A stretch of 64,000 bases of DNA from Ornithinimicrobium sufpigmenti (GCF_004322775.1 NZ_CP036403.1:310001-374000); one strand, 5' to 3'; shown: positions 1 to 9,636, numbered from the stretch's first letter. Made by a program: numbers and translations. The notes: a model not told the origin generated them from the sequence alone.

Positions 1-40
1 AGTCTTCGGGCGCAGACCCGGGAGCGGCCGTGGACACGAC

Positions 41-69
41 GAAGGGGCCCGACGATGTCGGGCCCCTTC
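41..69. terminator. Strong hairpin, probable terminator of the sunset-domain gene
   Basis: A perfect 12-bp stem (41-52 with 58-69, arm GAAGGGGCCCGA) with a 5-nt loop lies just after the stop codon of the leftward gene that ends at 85. There is no clear T-tract on either side, which is common in very GC-rich actinobacteria. Its placement fits an intrinsic terminator, possibly acting in both directions. Confidence 0.6.
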
Positions 70-84
70 GCTCTCGCCGGTGGG

Positions 85-1179
85 TCAGCGGCGGCGACGG
101 TCCCAGTGGGCGAAGCCCGCGTTGCGCGCCGTCTCCTCACTGTCGAACCAGACCTCGGCCCGGACCGCGTCATAGCTCGGCGAGTCCGCGGTGTGGAAGA
201 GCATCGAGCCGGTGTTGCCCTTGACCTCCCAGCCCTGGGGCCCGGAGCCGTCCTCGGCAGGCTCGACCGAACCCGCACCGTAGACGGACTCCGCGAAGAC
301 GTGACCGCCGACCGGAGCCTCCTGCTGTTGCTCCTCGGCCGCCGGCTCGTCCACCGCCGGCTCGTCCGCGAGCGGCTCGGCGACGACGGGCTCGACCGGC
401 TCGGCTGCGACCGGCTCCTCGTGGACGACCGGCTCGACCGGCTCGACCGGCTCGGCTGCGATCGGCTCGGCAGGGACGGGCGGTGCTGCGTAACCGTCCC
501 CCTGGTCACGGTCGCCCACGTCGCGGGCGTCGAGCACCTCGTCGGCCGTCAGCGGCTCGTCCTGGACCCCGGCCGCAGGACGGTCGGCCATCTCCTCGTG
601 GCGTGCCTCGTCAGCGATCAGGTGACCGTCGGTGCGAGGGTCCTGGAACTGCGGGTCGGGCTCGACCTCCTCCCGCGGCTCGCGGTCGACACCGAAGAAG
701 TCGTCGGCCGGACGGGCGGCCTCGGTCGTCCCGCCGGTCGCGGGCTGGGTGGAGGAAGCGGCATACCCCTCGTCATAGCTGTCCTCCATGACCGCGCGGT
801 CCTCGACGTCGGCCCGGTCCACCGGCGTCGCGCCCCCGGTCCCGGCCGGGGCGTCGTACGTGGTCTGGTCGAACGGCGCGTCGTCCCGCGCGGGGGTCTC
901 CACCGCGGCGACCCCCTGGGTCTCCTCCGGGGCGGTCCGCCCGCCCAGGTCGCCACGGCGGTCGGTGTCGGGGCGGTCGGTGTCGGGTCGGTCGGTGTCG
1001 GGTCGGTCGGTGTCCGGGCGGTCGGTGGCGGGCCGGTCGCTGTCACGGCCCACGGCCGGCGTGCCGGAGCCGTCCAGGGAGTCGTCGCCCCCCGGACGAC
1101 GCAGGAGCATGAAGATCGCGGCGCCGATGAGCAGCACCAGGAGAGCAACAATGATCCACGTTGTCGTCGAGTTGTCCAT
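85..1179 (-). CDS. Membrane-anchored acidic protein with C-terminal sunset domain
   Basis: A protein of 364 residues. A single N-terminal membrane segment (residues about 7-25) is followed by Arg residues, so the long remainder should be cytoplasmic. Residues about 44-75 are a tandem TDRPD repeat encoded by a 15-bp direct repeat (about 955-1035). The middle is acidic and rich in Ala, Glu and Pro. The last about 45 residues (GNTGSMLFH, then EVWFDSEETARNAGF) match the small sunset domain found at the end of actinobacterial proteins. Function is unknown; the architecture resembles ArfC-like membrane accessory proteins. The low-complexity middle argues for a linker rather than an enzyme. A terminator-like hairpin follows it. 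Confidence 0.8.
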   Translation of the reverse strand: MDNSTTTWIIVALLVLLIGAAIFMLLRRPGGDDSLDGSGTPAVGRDSDRPATDRPDTDRPDTDRPDTDRPDTDRRGDLGGRTAPEETQGVAAVETPARDDAPFDQTTYDAPAGTGGATPVDRADVEDRAVMEDSYDEGYAASSTQPATGGTTEAARPADDFFGVDREPREEVEPDPQFQDPRTDGHLIADEARHEEMADRPAAGVQDEPLTADEVLDARDVGDRDQGDGYAAPPVPAEPIAAEPVEPVEPVVHEEPVAAEPVEPVVAEPLADEPAVDEPAAEEQQQEAPVGGHVFAESVYGAGSVEPAEDGSGPQGWEVKGNTGSMLFHTADSPSYDAVRAEVWFDSEETARNAGFAHWDRRRR

Positions 1180-1324
1180 CGTCCTACCTCCGTCTGGCGA
1201 CCGTCACCGGCCGCGTTGGCGGGCGCACGCGGTGCCTGCGCCGTTGGCATTACCGTAGTGCGATTCGGTGGTGGCGGCCACGGGTACGGGCTGCCGACCT
1301 GCGCAGAAGTGGCAGACTCGGGGG

Positions 1325-1984
1325 GTGAGCGAAGCCCCCGAACTGACCGGAGTGGCCGGCTGGGCCGTGGGGGTGATGGAGGCGCTGGGGGGCCCGGGGG
1401 CGGGGCTGATCATCGCGCTGGAGAACCTCTTCCCGCCCATCCCCAGCGAGGTGATCCTGCCGCTCGCCGGGTTCGCCGCCAGCCAGGGCAGCTTCACCCT
1501 CCCGGGCGCGATCTTGTGGACCACCCTCGGCTCTGTCGTCGGTGCCCTGGTGATCTACACCCTGGGGGCCGCCCTGGGACGGGAGCGGTTCCGGTCCGTC
1601 TGGGGCCGGGTACCCCTGCTCGACCTGGAGGACCTCGACCGGGCCGAGGCGTGGTTCGACCGGCACGGGGGCAAGGCGGTCTTCCTCGGGCGCATGCTGC
1701 CGCTGATCCGCAGCCTGATCTCGATCCCGGCCGGCATCGAGCGGATGCCGCTGCGCCGGTTCCTGCCGCTGACGCTCGCCGGCAGCCTCCTCTGGAACTG
1801 CATCTTCATCCTCGCCGGGTACCAGCTCGGGGAGAGCTGGCACATCGTCGAGCGGTATGCCGGGGTGCTGCAGTGGCTGGTCATCGCCGGTGCCGCCGTC
1901 TTCGCCGTCTGGTTCGTCGTCCGCAAGGTGCGTCAGGCCCGGCAGTCCCGCGAGCGCCGCGACGCACCCGAGGCCGGCCGGTGA
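1325..1984 (+). CDS. DedA-family membrane protein
   Basis: This 219-residue integral membrane protein belongs to the DedA (SNARE-associated/VTT) family, which is linked to undecaprenyl-phosphate or phospholipid flipping and membrane homeostasis. The family signature is visible near the N-terminus (ENLFPPIPSEVILPLAG). The conserved centre (FLGRMLPLIRSLISIPAG) and several hydrophobic segments follow, with a basic cytoplasmic tail. I chose the GTG at 1325, which gives VSEAPEL; an upstream in-frame start at 1268 would add 19 unlikely residues. It overlaps the next gene by 4 nt (GTGA), so the two are probably co-translated. Confidence 0.9.
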   Translation: MSEAPELTGVAGWAVGVMEALGGPGAGLIIALENLFPPIPSEVILPLAGFAASQGSFTLPGAILWTTLGSVVGALVIYTLGAALGRERFRSVWGRVPLLDLEDLDRAEAWFDRHGGKAVFLGRMLPLIRSLISIPAGIERMPLRRFLPLTLAGSLLWNCIFILAGYQLGESWHIVERYAGVLQWLVIAGAAVFAVWFVVRKVRQARQSRERRDAPEAGR

Positions 1985-2625
1985 CAGCGGGTCCGCCGGT
2001 CGGGGTCGGCCCGTGGGAGGGGGACTGGCCGGTCGGCGCGCACGGGGAGCTCCCGGCACACCTGGACCCTGACCTGCTGCGGGAGGGAGACACCCGCAAC
2101 GTGGTCGACCGCTACCGGTACTGGCGGCACGAGGCGATCGTGGCCGACCTCGACCGGCACCGCCACGGCTTCCACGTAGCGGTGGAGAACTGGGAGCACG
2201 ACTTCAACATCGGCTCGGTCATCCGCACGGCCAACGCCTTCAACGCCGCCGCCTTCCACATCGTGGGCCGCCGCCGCTGGAACCGGCGCGGCGCGATGGT
2301 CACCGACCGCTACCAGCACGAGCACCACCACCCCGACGTCAGCCACCTGCGGGCGTGGGCGGGCGAGCGGGGGCTGCCGATCCTCGCCGTCGACAACGTC
2401 CCCGGCTCGGTCCCGCTGGAGGGGTATGCCGTGCCCCGCCGCTGCATACTCCTCTTCGGCCAGGAGGGGCCGGGGGTGAGCGAGGAGGCACTGGCCGCCA
2501 GCGAGGCGGTGCTGGCCATCACGCAGTACGGCTCCACGCGGTCGGTCAACGCCGGGGCCGCGGCCGCCGTCGTGATGTACCACTGGGCCCTGCAGCACGC
2601 TGGCGGGGAGCCTGGGCAGGGGTAG
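1981..2625 (+). CDS. SPOUT-class (TrmH-like) RNA 2'-O-methyltransferase
   Basis: The 214-residue product carries the three motifs of SpoU/TrmH methyltransferases: NIGSVIRTANAF (about residues 78-89), LLFGQEGPGVSEE in the trefoil-knot SAM site, and ITQYGSTRSVNAGAAAAVVMY at the end. Such enzymes methylate ribose 2'-OH groups of tRNA or rRNA; the target nucleotide cannot be read from the sequence. The N-terminal part is an extension before the catalytic domain. The GTG start at 1981 overlaps the stop of the DedA gene. Confidence 0.88.
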   Translation: MTAGPPVGVGPWEGDWPVGAHGELPAHLDPDLLREGDTRNVVDRYRYWRHEAIVADLDRHRHGFHVAVENWEHDFNIGSVIRTANAFNAAAFHIVGRRRWNRRGAMVTDRYQHEHHHPDVSHLRAWAGERGLPILAVDNVPGSVPLEGYAVPRRCILLFGQEGPGVSEEALAASEAVLAITQYGSTRSVNAGAAAAVVMYHWALQHAGGEPGQG

Positions 2626-2689
2626 GGCGCCCAGACCCGTTGTGGAAGAGTGGGAGGCGTATCGACCGCCGCCGCTCGAGGAGGATCCC

Positions 2690-3714
<1,025 letters not shown>

Positions 3715-3718
<4 letters not shown>

Positions 3719-4128
3719 CCGCCACGCCAGGCGCCGACCTGCTCGGCATCCCGCCGACCGAGCTGCCGGAGGACCCCGCGGCCAGGGCACTGGAGGAGGG
3801 GGACCCGCGGACGGTGGCTGCGGCATACCCGTCGTCCTGCCTGGCCTGGGCGATGCTGGCCGAGGACGCGCTGCACGAGGGCGACGACGTGGCGGCCTAC
3901 GCCTACGCCCGGACCGGCTACCACCGCGGCCTGGACCAGCTGCGTCGGGCGGGCTGGCGCGGTCAGGGGCCGGTGCCGTGGGAGCACGGGCCCAACCAGG
4001 GGTTCCTGCGGGCGCTGGGCGGGCTGGCCAAGGCGGCCGGCCGGATCGGGGAGACCGAGGAGGCGGTGCGGTGCACCGAGTTCCTCCGGGCCTCCTCGGC
4101 GACCGGCGCGCGCGAGCTGGGGCTGTAG
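3715..4128 (+). CDS. DUF3151 family protein
   Basis: This 137-residue protein resembles the actinobacterial DUF3151 family, which typically sits directly after fructose-bisphosphate aldolase, as here. It reads as a small all-helical, TPR-like protein (SSCLAWAMLAEDALHEGDDVAAYAYARTGYHRGLDQLRRAGWRGQG in fragments such as CLAWAMLAEDAL and AYARTGYHRGLD). No catalytic motif is evident and its function is unknown. The GTG start at 3715 overlaps the aldolase stop as GTGA, which implies translational coupling. No signal peptide or membrane segment is seen. Confidence 0.85.
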
Positions 4129-4243
4129 CCACCACAAGGAGGACTGCCGGCCGCCGGTGGGTCCCGACCCGGTCCTGACCCGGGCGGACGTCCCGGACCA
4201 GAGCTCCTCGACGCTGAGGGCTCCGGGATCCCCGTGCGCTGGC

Positions 4244-4271
4244 CGGCGGCCAGATGCGCATCTGGCCGCCG
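4244..4271. promoter_or_regulatory. Perfect 28-bp palindrome, candidate operator
   Basis: Positions 4244-4257 and 4258-4271 are exact reverse complements (half-site CGGCGGCCAGATGC) with no spacer. It lies about 90 bp before the -35 of the regulator at 4396 and about 115 bp after the DUF3151 stop. The absence of a loop argues for a dimeric regulator site rather than a terminator. It could still act as a terminator for the aldolase operon. Confidence 0.55.
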
Positions 4272-4358
4272 TCGGCGCCCCGTGCCGAGGTCGTTCGCGT
4301 CCCCTGACGTCTCGTCCTCGGTTCGGATGCCTATGTAACCATGACTTTCCTCGCGAGG

Positions 4359-4395
4359 TTGTCACCGTCGTGCCAGTGGCCCTAACCTGCCATAG
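4359..4395 (+). promoter_or_regulatory. Promoter of the LuxR-tailed regulator, probably leaderless
   Basis: TTGTCA (4359-4364) and TAACCT (4383-4388) are separated by 18 bp. The GTG start at 4396 is 7 nt after the -10, so transcription should begin at or next to the start codon. No Shine-Dalgarno is visible. The paralogous gene at 16411 also has TTGTCACC upstream. Confidence 0.55.
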
Positions 4396-5373
4396 GTGAA
4401 TGCTCAAGCACGCCGGTCCGGTCTGAGCGACCAGGCCGAGCAGCTCTACCGCCACGTCCTGCGCACGGAGCCCAGCGAGCTGGCGGTGCACGCCGACCAG
4501 CTGGGCTGGACCGTGCGCACCTGTGAACGCGCCGTGCGGAGCCTGGAGAAGATGGGTCTGGTGCGGCGTACGCCGGACGGACTGCTCCGCGCCGACGACC
4601 CTCGCGCGAGCGTGGGTCGGCTGCTGGCGACCGAGGAGGCGCTGCTGGACGAGCGGCGCCGCGAGCTGCTGGCGCTGCGCGAGTCGCTGGAGAGCTTCGA
4701 GTTCGACTACCGCCGCGGTCTCCAGCTCTCCGGTCCCCGACTTCCCCCGCTGGAGCAGGTCGGCGCCTCGGAGGCCCCGTCGGTGGTCGAGCAGTTGTAC
4801 CGGACCTCCGAAGGGCCGGTCGTGCAGGTTGTCGTCCAGGTCGACTCGGGGCCTGGGCAGGCGGATCGGATCCGGCGGCACTGGGAGGACGTCGCGGCGT
4901 CCGGGCGCACGCTGCGCACCATCTTCCCGATGTCGGTGCTGGTCGACCCCGAGTGGCACGCCTTCGCCGCCCGGCGGGCCGCGGTGGGCGAGCAGCAGCG
5001 CTACCTGGCCGACGACGCGCTGCGGGTCGAGTTCGGGGTCTTCGGGCGGGCCGGCGTCCTGGTCGCCGAGGGGCAGGCACCCGAGGCGGACTTCCTCGTC
5101 CTTCGTCCCCCCGTCGTGGTCTCCGCCTTCCTCGACCTCTTCGAGGGCCTGTGGCGCCGGGCCGAGCCCTTGCTCACCAAGGAGGCCTCGCAGGTGGACA
5201 TGAAGGTGCTGGAGCTGCTCTCGATGGGGTTCAAGGACGAGGCGATCGCCCGCCAGATGGGTCTGGGGCTGCGGACCGTCCGCCGCCGGGTCGCGCACCT
5301 CATGGACGAGCACGGCGTGGAGACCCGCTTCCAGCTGGGCCTGGCCGTCGCCAGGCGTGGCCTGGTGGGCTGA
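4396..5373 (+). CDS. Two-HTH transcriptional regulator (TrmB-like N-terminus, LuxR C-terminus)
   Basis: This 325-residue protein has an N-terminal winged-helix of TrmB/MarR character (residues about 8-62, with [21 protein letters not shown]). A middle region carries a helical linker and a domain with REHWED-like helices that resembles effector parts of actinobacterial TrmB/LuxR regulators. The last 60 residues are a LuxR-type HTH ([35 protein letters not shown]). No receiver domain is present. It is a paralogue of the gene at 16411-17430. It lies directly upstream of purA, 53 bp away, with a separate TAGAGT box between them. Target genes are unknown. Confidence 0.85.
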   Translation: MNAQARRSGLSDQAEQLYRHVLRTEPSELAVHADQLGWTVRTCERAVRSLEKMGLVRRTPDGLLRADDPRASVGRLLATEEALLDERRRELLALRESLESFEFDYRRGLQLSGPRLPPLEQVGASEAPSVVEQLYRTSEGPVVQVVVQVDSGPGQADRIRRHWEDVAASGRTLRTIFPMSVLVDPEWHAFAARRAAVGEQQRYLADDALRVEFGVFGRAGVLVAEGQAPEADFLVLRPPVVVSAFLDLFEGLWRRAEPLLTKEASQVDMKVLELLSMGFKDEAIARQMGLGLRTVRRRVAHLMDEHGVETRFQLGLAVARRGLVG

Positions 5374-5383
5374 ACCCGCCGGA

Positions 5384-5389
5384 TAGAGT
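5384..5389 (+). promoter_or_regulatory. Candidate -10 box of purA
   Basis: TAGAGT followed by GAGG lies 10 nt after the upstream stop and 37 nt before the purA ATG. An almost identical TAGAGTGAGG sits in the equivalent place after the paralogous regulator (17446), before helD. No convincing -35 was found. Confidence 0.4.
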
Positions 5390-5426
5390 GAGGGGTCAGT
5401 CCGGACTCGAAGCGAAAGGCACGGAC

Positions 5427-6719
5427 ATGCCAGCGATCGTCCTGGTCGGCGCCCAGTGGGGTGACGAGGGCAAGGGCAAGGCGACCGATCTGCTCGGCTC
5501 CGCGCTCGACTACGTCGTCAAGTTCAACGGCGGCAACAACGCCGGCCATACGGTCGTCATCGGCGACCAGACCTACGCCCTGCACCTGCTGCCCTCCGGC
5601 ATCCTCTCGCCCAACGTGGTCCCGGTCATCGCCAACGGCGTGGTCGTGGACCTCGCGGTCCTGATCGAGGAGCTGGACGGGCTGGAGGCCCGCGGGGTCG
5701 ACATCTCCAAGCTGCGGATCAGCGCCAACGCGCACCTCATCCCGCCCTACAACCGGGTGCTGGACAAGGTGACCGAGCGCTTCCTCGGCAAGCGACGGCT
5801 CGGGACGACCGGACGCGGGATCGGCCCGACGTACGCCGACAAGATGAGCCGGGTCGGGATCCGCGTCCAGGACCTCTACGACGAGTCGATCCTGCGGCAG
5901 AAGGTGGAGGCCGCGCTCGGCACGAAGAACCAGCTGCTGCTGAAGATCTACAACCGCCGGGCCATCGAGGTCGACGAGGTCATGGCCGAGCTGCTCCAGC
6001 ACGCCGAGCGGATCGCCCCCATGGTCGGCGACACCGCGCTGGAGCTCAACCAGGCCCTCGACGACGGCGCGAACGTCCTCTTCGAGGGCGGCCAGGCCAC
6101 CCTCCTGGACGTCGACCACGGCACCTACCCCTTCGTCACCTCCTCCAACGCCACCTCCGGCGGCGCCTGCACCGGCTCCGGCGTGGCGCCGACCCGGATC
6201 GACCGGGTCATCGGCGTCGTCAAGGCCTACACCACCCGGGTCGGCGAGGGCCCCTTCCCCACCGAGCTGCACGACGAGTATGGCGAGCGCCTGCGCGAGG
6301 TGGGTGCGGAGTACGGCACCACCACCGGCCGTCCCCGCCGGTGCGGCTGGGCCGACGCGGTCATCGGCCGCTACGCGCAACGGGTCAACGGCGTCACCGA
6401 CTTCGTGCTGACCAAGCTGGACGTCCTCACCGGGCTGGAGAAGATCCCGGTCTGCGTCGGCTACGACGTCCAGGGGCGCCGGTTCGACGACATGCCGGTC
6501 AACCAGTCCGACTTCCACCACGCCACCCCGGTGTACGAGGAGCTCGAGGGCTGGACCGAGGACATCACCGGTGCCCGCACCTTCGAGGACCTGCCCGCCG
6601 CCGCCCAGCGCTACGTCGAGCGGCTCGAGGAGCTCATGGGTGCGCGGATCTCGGTCGTGGGTGTCGGCCCCGGTCGCGACGAGGTCATCGTCCGGCACGA
6701 CATGCTCGAGCGGGCCTGA
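5427..6719 (+). CDS. purA: Adenylosuccinate synthetase
   Basis: The enzyme joins IMP and aspartate using GTP, the first committed step to AMP. The 430-residue protein is full length. It shows the N-terminal GTP loop ([11 protein letters not shown]), the IMP-binding NGGNNAGHT, the [14 protein letters not shown] block, [24 protein letters not shown], and the C-terminal [10 protein letters not shown] and LTKLDVL motifs. The ATG at 5427 matches the family start ([18 protein letters not shown]). It is a single gene on the right strand; other purine genes form the leftward operon at 8.7-16.1 kb. Confidence 0.98.
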   Translation: MPAIVLVGAQWGDEGKGKATDLLGSALDYVVKFNGGNNAGHTVVIGDQTYALHLLPSGILSPNVVPVIANGVVVDLAVLIEELDGLEARGVDISKLRISANAHLIPPYNRVLDKVTERFLGKRRLGTTGRGIGPTYADKMSRVGIRVQDLYDESILRQKVEAALGTKNQLLLKIYNRRAIEVDEVMAELLQHAERIAPMVGDTALELNQALDDGANVLFEGGQATLLDVDHGTYPFVTSSNATSGGACTGSGVAPTRIDRVIGVVKAYTTRVGEGPFPTELHDEYGERLREVGAEYGTTTGRPRRCGWADAVIGRYAQRVNGVTDFVLTKLDVLTGLEKIPVCVGYDVQGRRFDDMPVNQSDFHHATPVYEELEGWTEDITGARTFEDLPAAAQRYVERLEELMGARISVVGVGPGRDEVIVRHDMLERA

Positions 6720-6774
6720 GGCCTGGGCTGATCGCCCGCGTCGCTCACGCGACCGGGTCGCGCCCGCCGGCCCG

Positions 6775-7290
6775 TCACCTCCTGCCCGGGAACACGAACC
6801 TGGTGCAGTCGCTGGGGAAGTCGAACCACGCGAGCACCCGGTGCGGGACGATGGCCCGCAGGCCGCCGCCGTCCGGACCCGACCAGGAGTCCGCGGCCGG
6901 CGAGTAGCCCGAGGCCGCATACTTGCCGAACGCCTCGGCCAGGCGGACACCGAGCCCGTCCGGCTCGGCGGAGGTGGCGTGCGACTCGCCCTCGACGATG
7001 ACCACCTCCGTGCCGCTCTCGAGGGTCAGCGTGACGGCCGGGTTGGCCTCGACGTTGCGGGTATGCCGGGTGGTCGGCGCGCCGTCGTACCAGAACCTGC
7101 CGTCGAGCCACACCCCCCAGCGAGGCACCGCGTGCGGCCGCCCGTCGGGTCGCACGCTGCCGAGCCAGTAGTGCTGCGCCTCGCGCAGCCGGGCCTCGAC
7201 CTGGTCCCAGCGCAGCAGGCCGTCGGTCGTGTCCGGAAGGCCGTAGCCGTCCGGGAAGATGGGTCGGTCAGCGGTCGGTGTGGTCTCCAT
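6775..7290 (-). CDS. Pyridoxamine 5'-phosphate oxidase-like flavin/F420-binding protein
   Basis: A 171-residue single-domain split-barrel protein. The segment HYWLGSVRPDGRPHAVPRWGVWLDGRFWYD followed by RHTRNVEANPAVTLTLESG (in parts HYWLGSVRPDGRPHAVP and NVEANPAVTLTLESG) is typical of the PNPOx-like family that binds FMN or F420. The substrate is unknown; many actinobacterial members are F420-dependent reductases. It is divergent from the AraC-type gene at 7431, and the shared intergenic region carries a large imperfect dyad, so common control is plausible. Confidence 0.85.
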   Translation of the reverse strand: METTPTADRPIFPDGYGLPDTTDGLLRWDQVEARLREAQHYWLGSVRPDGRPHAVPRWGVWLDGRFWYDGAPTTRHTRNVEANPAVTLTLESGTEVVIVEGESHATSAEPDGLGVRLAEAFGKYAASGYSPAADSWSGPDGGGLRAIVPHRVLAWFDFPSDCTRFVFPGRR

Positions 7291-7320
7291 GGGAGGACGC
7301 TAGACCTGTCCAGCACCCGT

Positions 7321-7382
7321 GTGCACCAACGGTGTGACGCATCCGTCGCCCGGACCACGGATGTGACACACCGTTCGCGCAC
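7321..7382. promoter_or_regulatory. Large imperfect dyad between divergent genes
   Basis: Arms 7321-7346 and 7357-7382 are 26 nt each and complementary at 22 positions, around a 10-nt spacer. The conserved cores are AACGGTGTG and CATCCGT. The site lies between the PNPOx-like gene and the AraC-type regulator, about 30 nt from the first and 48 nt from the second. It is a good candidate operator for the AraC-type protein. Confidence 0.5.
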
Positions 7383-7430
7383 CAGGGTGGACTTGCCCCG
7401 GACGTTCGCATCGGTGGCATCATCGGCAGG

Positions 7431-7874
7431 GTGAGCCCCCGCAGCGCGGCCGACCAGCGGTTGCGCGACCTGGTCCTGCTGCGCCAGGTCCGCGACCGGA
7501 TCGACCGCGACTACGCCCAGCCGCTGGACGTGCCGGGGCTGGCCCGCGGGGTGGGGATGTCGGCCGGGCACCTGTCGCGGCAGTTCAAGGAGGCGTACGG
7601 CGAGTCGCCGTACTCCTACCTGATGACCCGCCGGATCGAGCGGGCGATGACGCTGCTGCGCCGGGGGGAGCTCAGTGTCACCGAGGTCTGCTTCGAGGTC
7701 GGCTTCTCCTCGCTCGGGACCTTCAGCACCCGCTTCTCCGAGCTGGTCGGTATGCCGCCCAGCGTCTACCGGCGCGAGGCGGCGCGGCTCCCCATACCGC
7801 CCTGCGTGGTGCGGCGCGTCACCAGACCGGTCAGAAATGGAGAAGCGACGCTGCCCACCACGTCCCTAGGTTGA
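7431..7874 (+). CDS. AraC-family transcriptional regulator, DNA-binding domain only
   Basis: At 147 residues this is an AraC/XylS DNA-binding domain with little else. Both HTH motifs are visible: first around LDVPGLARGVGMSAGHLSRQFK, then the signature VTEVCFEVGFSSLGTFSTRFSELVGMPPSVYR (parts VCFEVGFSSLGTFS and GMPPSVYRR). There is no separate effector domain. It is followed, 5 nt after its stop, by a VOC protein and then a DUF1801 protein. This three-gene set is common in actinobacteria, and the VOC partner may be the substrate-binding component. The GTG start at 7431 has CATCAT 7 nt upstream, a possible leaderless promoter. Confidence 0.88.
   Translation: MSPRSAADQRLRDLVLLRQVRDRIDRDYAQPLDVPGLARGVGMSAGHLSRQFKEAYGESPYSYLMTRRIERAMTLLRRGELSVTEVCFEVGFSSLGTFSTRFSELVGMPPSVYRREAARLPIPPCVVRRVTRPVRNGEATLPTTSLG
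7867..7872 (+). promoter_or_regulatory. Candidate leaderless -10 inside the end of the AraC gene
   Basis: TAGGTT lies 7 nt before the ATG at 7880 and overlaps the last codons of the regulator. The VOC gene could therefore be made both from the araC transcript and from its own leaderless mRNA. The intervening GAGGGG could alternatively serve as a ribosome-binding site. Confidence 0.35.
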
Positions 7875-7879
7875 GGGGT

Positions 7880-8287
7880 ATGGACATCACCATCGCCTCC
7901 AGCTTCCTGCCCACCGACGACCCCGAGGCCTCGCTCGCCTTCTACCGCGACGCCCTCGGGTTCGAGGTGCGGGCCGACGTGGGGTCCGGCCAGATGCGCT
8001 GGATCACCGTCGGCCCGCCCACCCAACCGGGGACGGCCATCGTGCTGCACCCGCCCAACGCCGACCCTGGCATCACCGAGGAGGAGCAGGCTGTCATCGC
8101 CGGGATGATGGCCAAGGGCACCTACGGCGGCATCAACCTGACCACCAGCGACCTGGACGCGGCCTTCGAGCGTGTCCAGGCCAGCGGGGCCGACATCATG
8201 CAGGAGCCGATGGACCAGGACTGGGGCGCACGGGACTTCGCCGTGCGTGACCCCGCCGGCAACTCGGTCCGCGTCCAGCAGGCCTGA
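7880..8287 (+). CDS. VOC-family (glyoxalase/bleomycin-resistance-like) protein
   Basis: A 135-residue vicinal-oxygen-chelate protein built from two beta-alpha-beta-beta-beta repeats. The first repeat is marked by LPTDDPEASLAFYRDALGFEV and the second by ASGADIMQEPMDQDWGARDFAVRDPAGNSVRV (parts DWGARDFAVRDPAGN). The Glu and His metal ligands of true glyoxalases are not obvious, so it may bind rather than convert its ligand. It sits between an AraC-type regulator and a DUF1801 protein on the same strand, with gaps of 5 and 17 nt. Confidence 0.85.
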   Translation: MDITIASSFLPTDDPEASLAFYRDALGFEVRADVGSGQMRWITVGPPTQPGTAIVLHPPNADPGITEEEQAVIAGMMAKGTYGGINLTTSDLDAAFERVQASGADIMQEPMDQDWGARDFAVRDPAGNSVRVQQA

Positions 8288-8304
8288 CCAGAGCAAGGAG
8301 CACC

Positions 8305-8736
8305 ATGGCACAGCAGGAGAAGACCCTCTCCGCGGCCGAGAAGAAGGCGGTCCGCGACCGCGCCCGTGAGCTGAAGGCCAGCCAGCAGAAGGAGAAGCTC
8401 GAGCAGGCACTGCTGGCGGCCATCGAGGAGATGCCCGCGGCAGAGCAGAAGATCGCCAGGAAGGTGCACGAGATCGTCACCCGGGTGGCACCTCAGCTGA
8501 CCGCCAAGACCTGGTACGGCATGCCCGCCTACGCCAACGAGAACGGCAAGGTCGTCGTGTACTTCCAGGGCGCCTCGAAGTTCGACGCCCGGTACTCGAC
8601 CATCGGCTTCGACGAGGCGGCCGAGCTCGACGAGGGGTCGATGTGGCCCACGTCCTGGGCGTTGACCAAGCTCTCGGCCGCCGACGCCGAGAAGGTCGAG
8701 GAGCTGGTCCGCAGGGCCGTGGGCACCAGCTCCTGA
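8305..8736 (+). CDS. DUF1801-domain protein
   Basis: This 143-residue protein starts with a highly charged Lys/Glu-rich helix (residues 1-45) and continues with a DUF1801-like fold (KTWYGMPAYANENGKVVVYFQGASK, parts TWYGMPAYANENGKVV). DUF1801 proteins include bacterial YdhG and proteins proposed as iron chaperones; a role here is not shown. It is the last gene of the AraC-VOC-DUF1801 unit, with an AAGGAG ribosome-binding site. It converges with ppk2, only 2 bp separating the two stop codons. Confidence 0.82.
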   Translation: MAQQEKTLSAAEKKAVRDRARELKASQQKEKLEQALLAAIEEMPAAEQKIARKVHEIVTRVAPQLTAKTWYGMPAYANENGKVVVYFQGASKFDARYSTIGFDEAAELDEGSMWPTSWALTKLSAADAEKVEELVRRAVGTSS

Positions 8737-8738
8737 CC

Positions 8739-9635
8739 TCAGTCGCCCTGGGTGTGCTTGGCCCGGGAGACGATCTTCGGGTCCGGTGCGTGCACGACCC
8801 GCTCGTCGCGCCCCTCGTAGTCGAACTGGTGCAGGAAGGCCCGCATCGCGTTGATCCGCCCACGCTTCTTGTCGTTGGACTTCACCACGGTCCAGGGAGC
8901 GGACTTCTTGTCGGTGCGCTCGAAGGTCGCCTCCTTGGCCGCGGTGTAGTCCTCCCAGCGGTCCAGGCTCTCCAGGTCCATCGGCGACAGCTTCCACTGC
9001 CGGACGGGGTCGATCTGGCGCAGCGCGAACCGGGTCCGCTGCTCGTCCTGGGTCACCGAGAACCAGAACTTGGTCAGCGTCGTGCCGCTCTCGACCAGCA
9101 TCTGCTCGAACCGGGGAGCCTGCTTCATGAAGGTCTCGTACTCCTCGTCGGTGGCGAAGCCCATGACCCGCTCGACCCCGCTGCGGTTGTACCAGCTGCG
9201 GTCGAAGAGCACCATCTCCCCGTCGGTCGGCAGGTGGTTCACGTAGCGCTGGAAGTACCACTGCCCCTTCTCGGTGGAGGACGGCTTGCTCAGCGCCACC
9301 ACGCGGGCCGCCCGAGGGTTGAGGTGCTCGGTGAAGCGCTTGATCGTCCCGCCCTTGCCGGCGGCGTCGCGCCCCTCGAAGAGGATGACGTGCTTGGCGC
9401 CCACGTCCTGGCTCCAGTACTGGAACTTCAGCAGCTCCACCTGCAGGTCGTACTTCTGCTGCTGGTAGACCGCCTCGTCCATGAGCTCGTCGTAGGGGTA
9501 GCCCTGCCGCCAGGTCTCCACGGCGCTGCCGTCCGGCGCGATGAGGACGGGGTCCTCCTCGGTCGCGCCCTGGACGGTGTACCCCTCCAGGCGCAGCTGG
9601 TCGATGTACTCCCGCAGGTTGATCCGTCGGGCCAT
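8739..9635 (-). CDS. ppk2: Polyphosphate kinase 2
   Basis: PPK2 enzymes transfer phosphate from polyphosphate to nucleoside mono- or diphosphates. The 298-residue protein has the Walker A loop GRDAAGKGGTIKR, the Walker B/lid block DRSWYNRSGVERVMGF, and the conserved end (SNDKKRGRINAMRAFL). The length and a single domain fit class I PPK2. The start at 9635 is one nucleotide after the purL stop, so this is the last cistron of the purD-purC-purL operon. That placement links polyphosphate-driven nucleotide phosphorylation with purine synthesis, which is an inference from the operon. Confidence 0.95.
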   Translation of the reverse strand: MARRINLREYIDQLRLEGYTVQGATEEDPVLIAPDGSAVETWRQGYPYDELMDEAVYQQQKYDLQVELLKFQYWSQDVGAKHVILFEGRDAAGKGGTIKRFTEHLNPRAARVVALSKPSSTEKGQWYFQRYVNHLPTDGEMVLFDRSWYNRSGVERVMGFATDEEYETFMKQAPRFEQMLVESGTTLTKFWFSVTQDEQRTRFALRQIDPVRQWKLSPMDLESLDRWEDYTAAKEATFERTDKKSAPWTVVKSNDKKRGRINAMRAFLHQFDYEGRDERVVHAPDPKIVSRAKHTQGD

Positions 9636-9636
9636 G

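Noticed and set aside
955-1035. CRISPR-like array of 15-bp repeats
   Set aside because: The repeats are contiguous and encode TDRPD within a protein; there are no spacers.
55-2625. An 856-codon plus-strand frame from 55
   Set aside because: Up to about 1980 it is the antisense shadow of the sunset-domain gene and another frame of the DedA gene; only its last part is the real methyltransferase from 1981.
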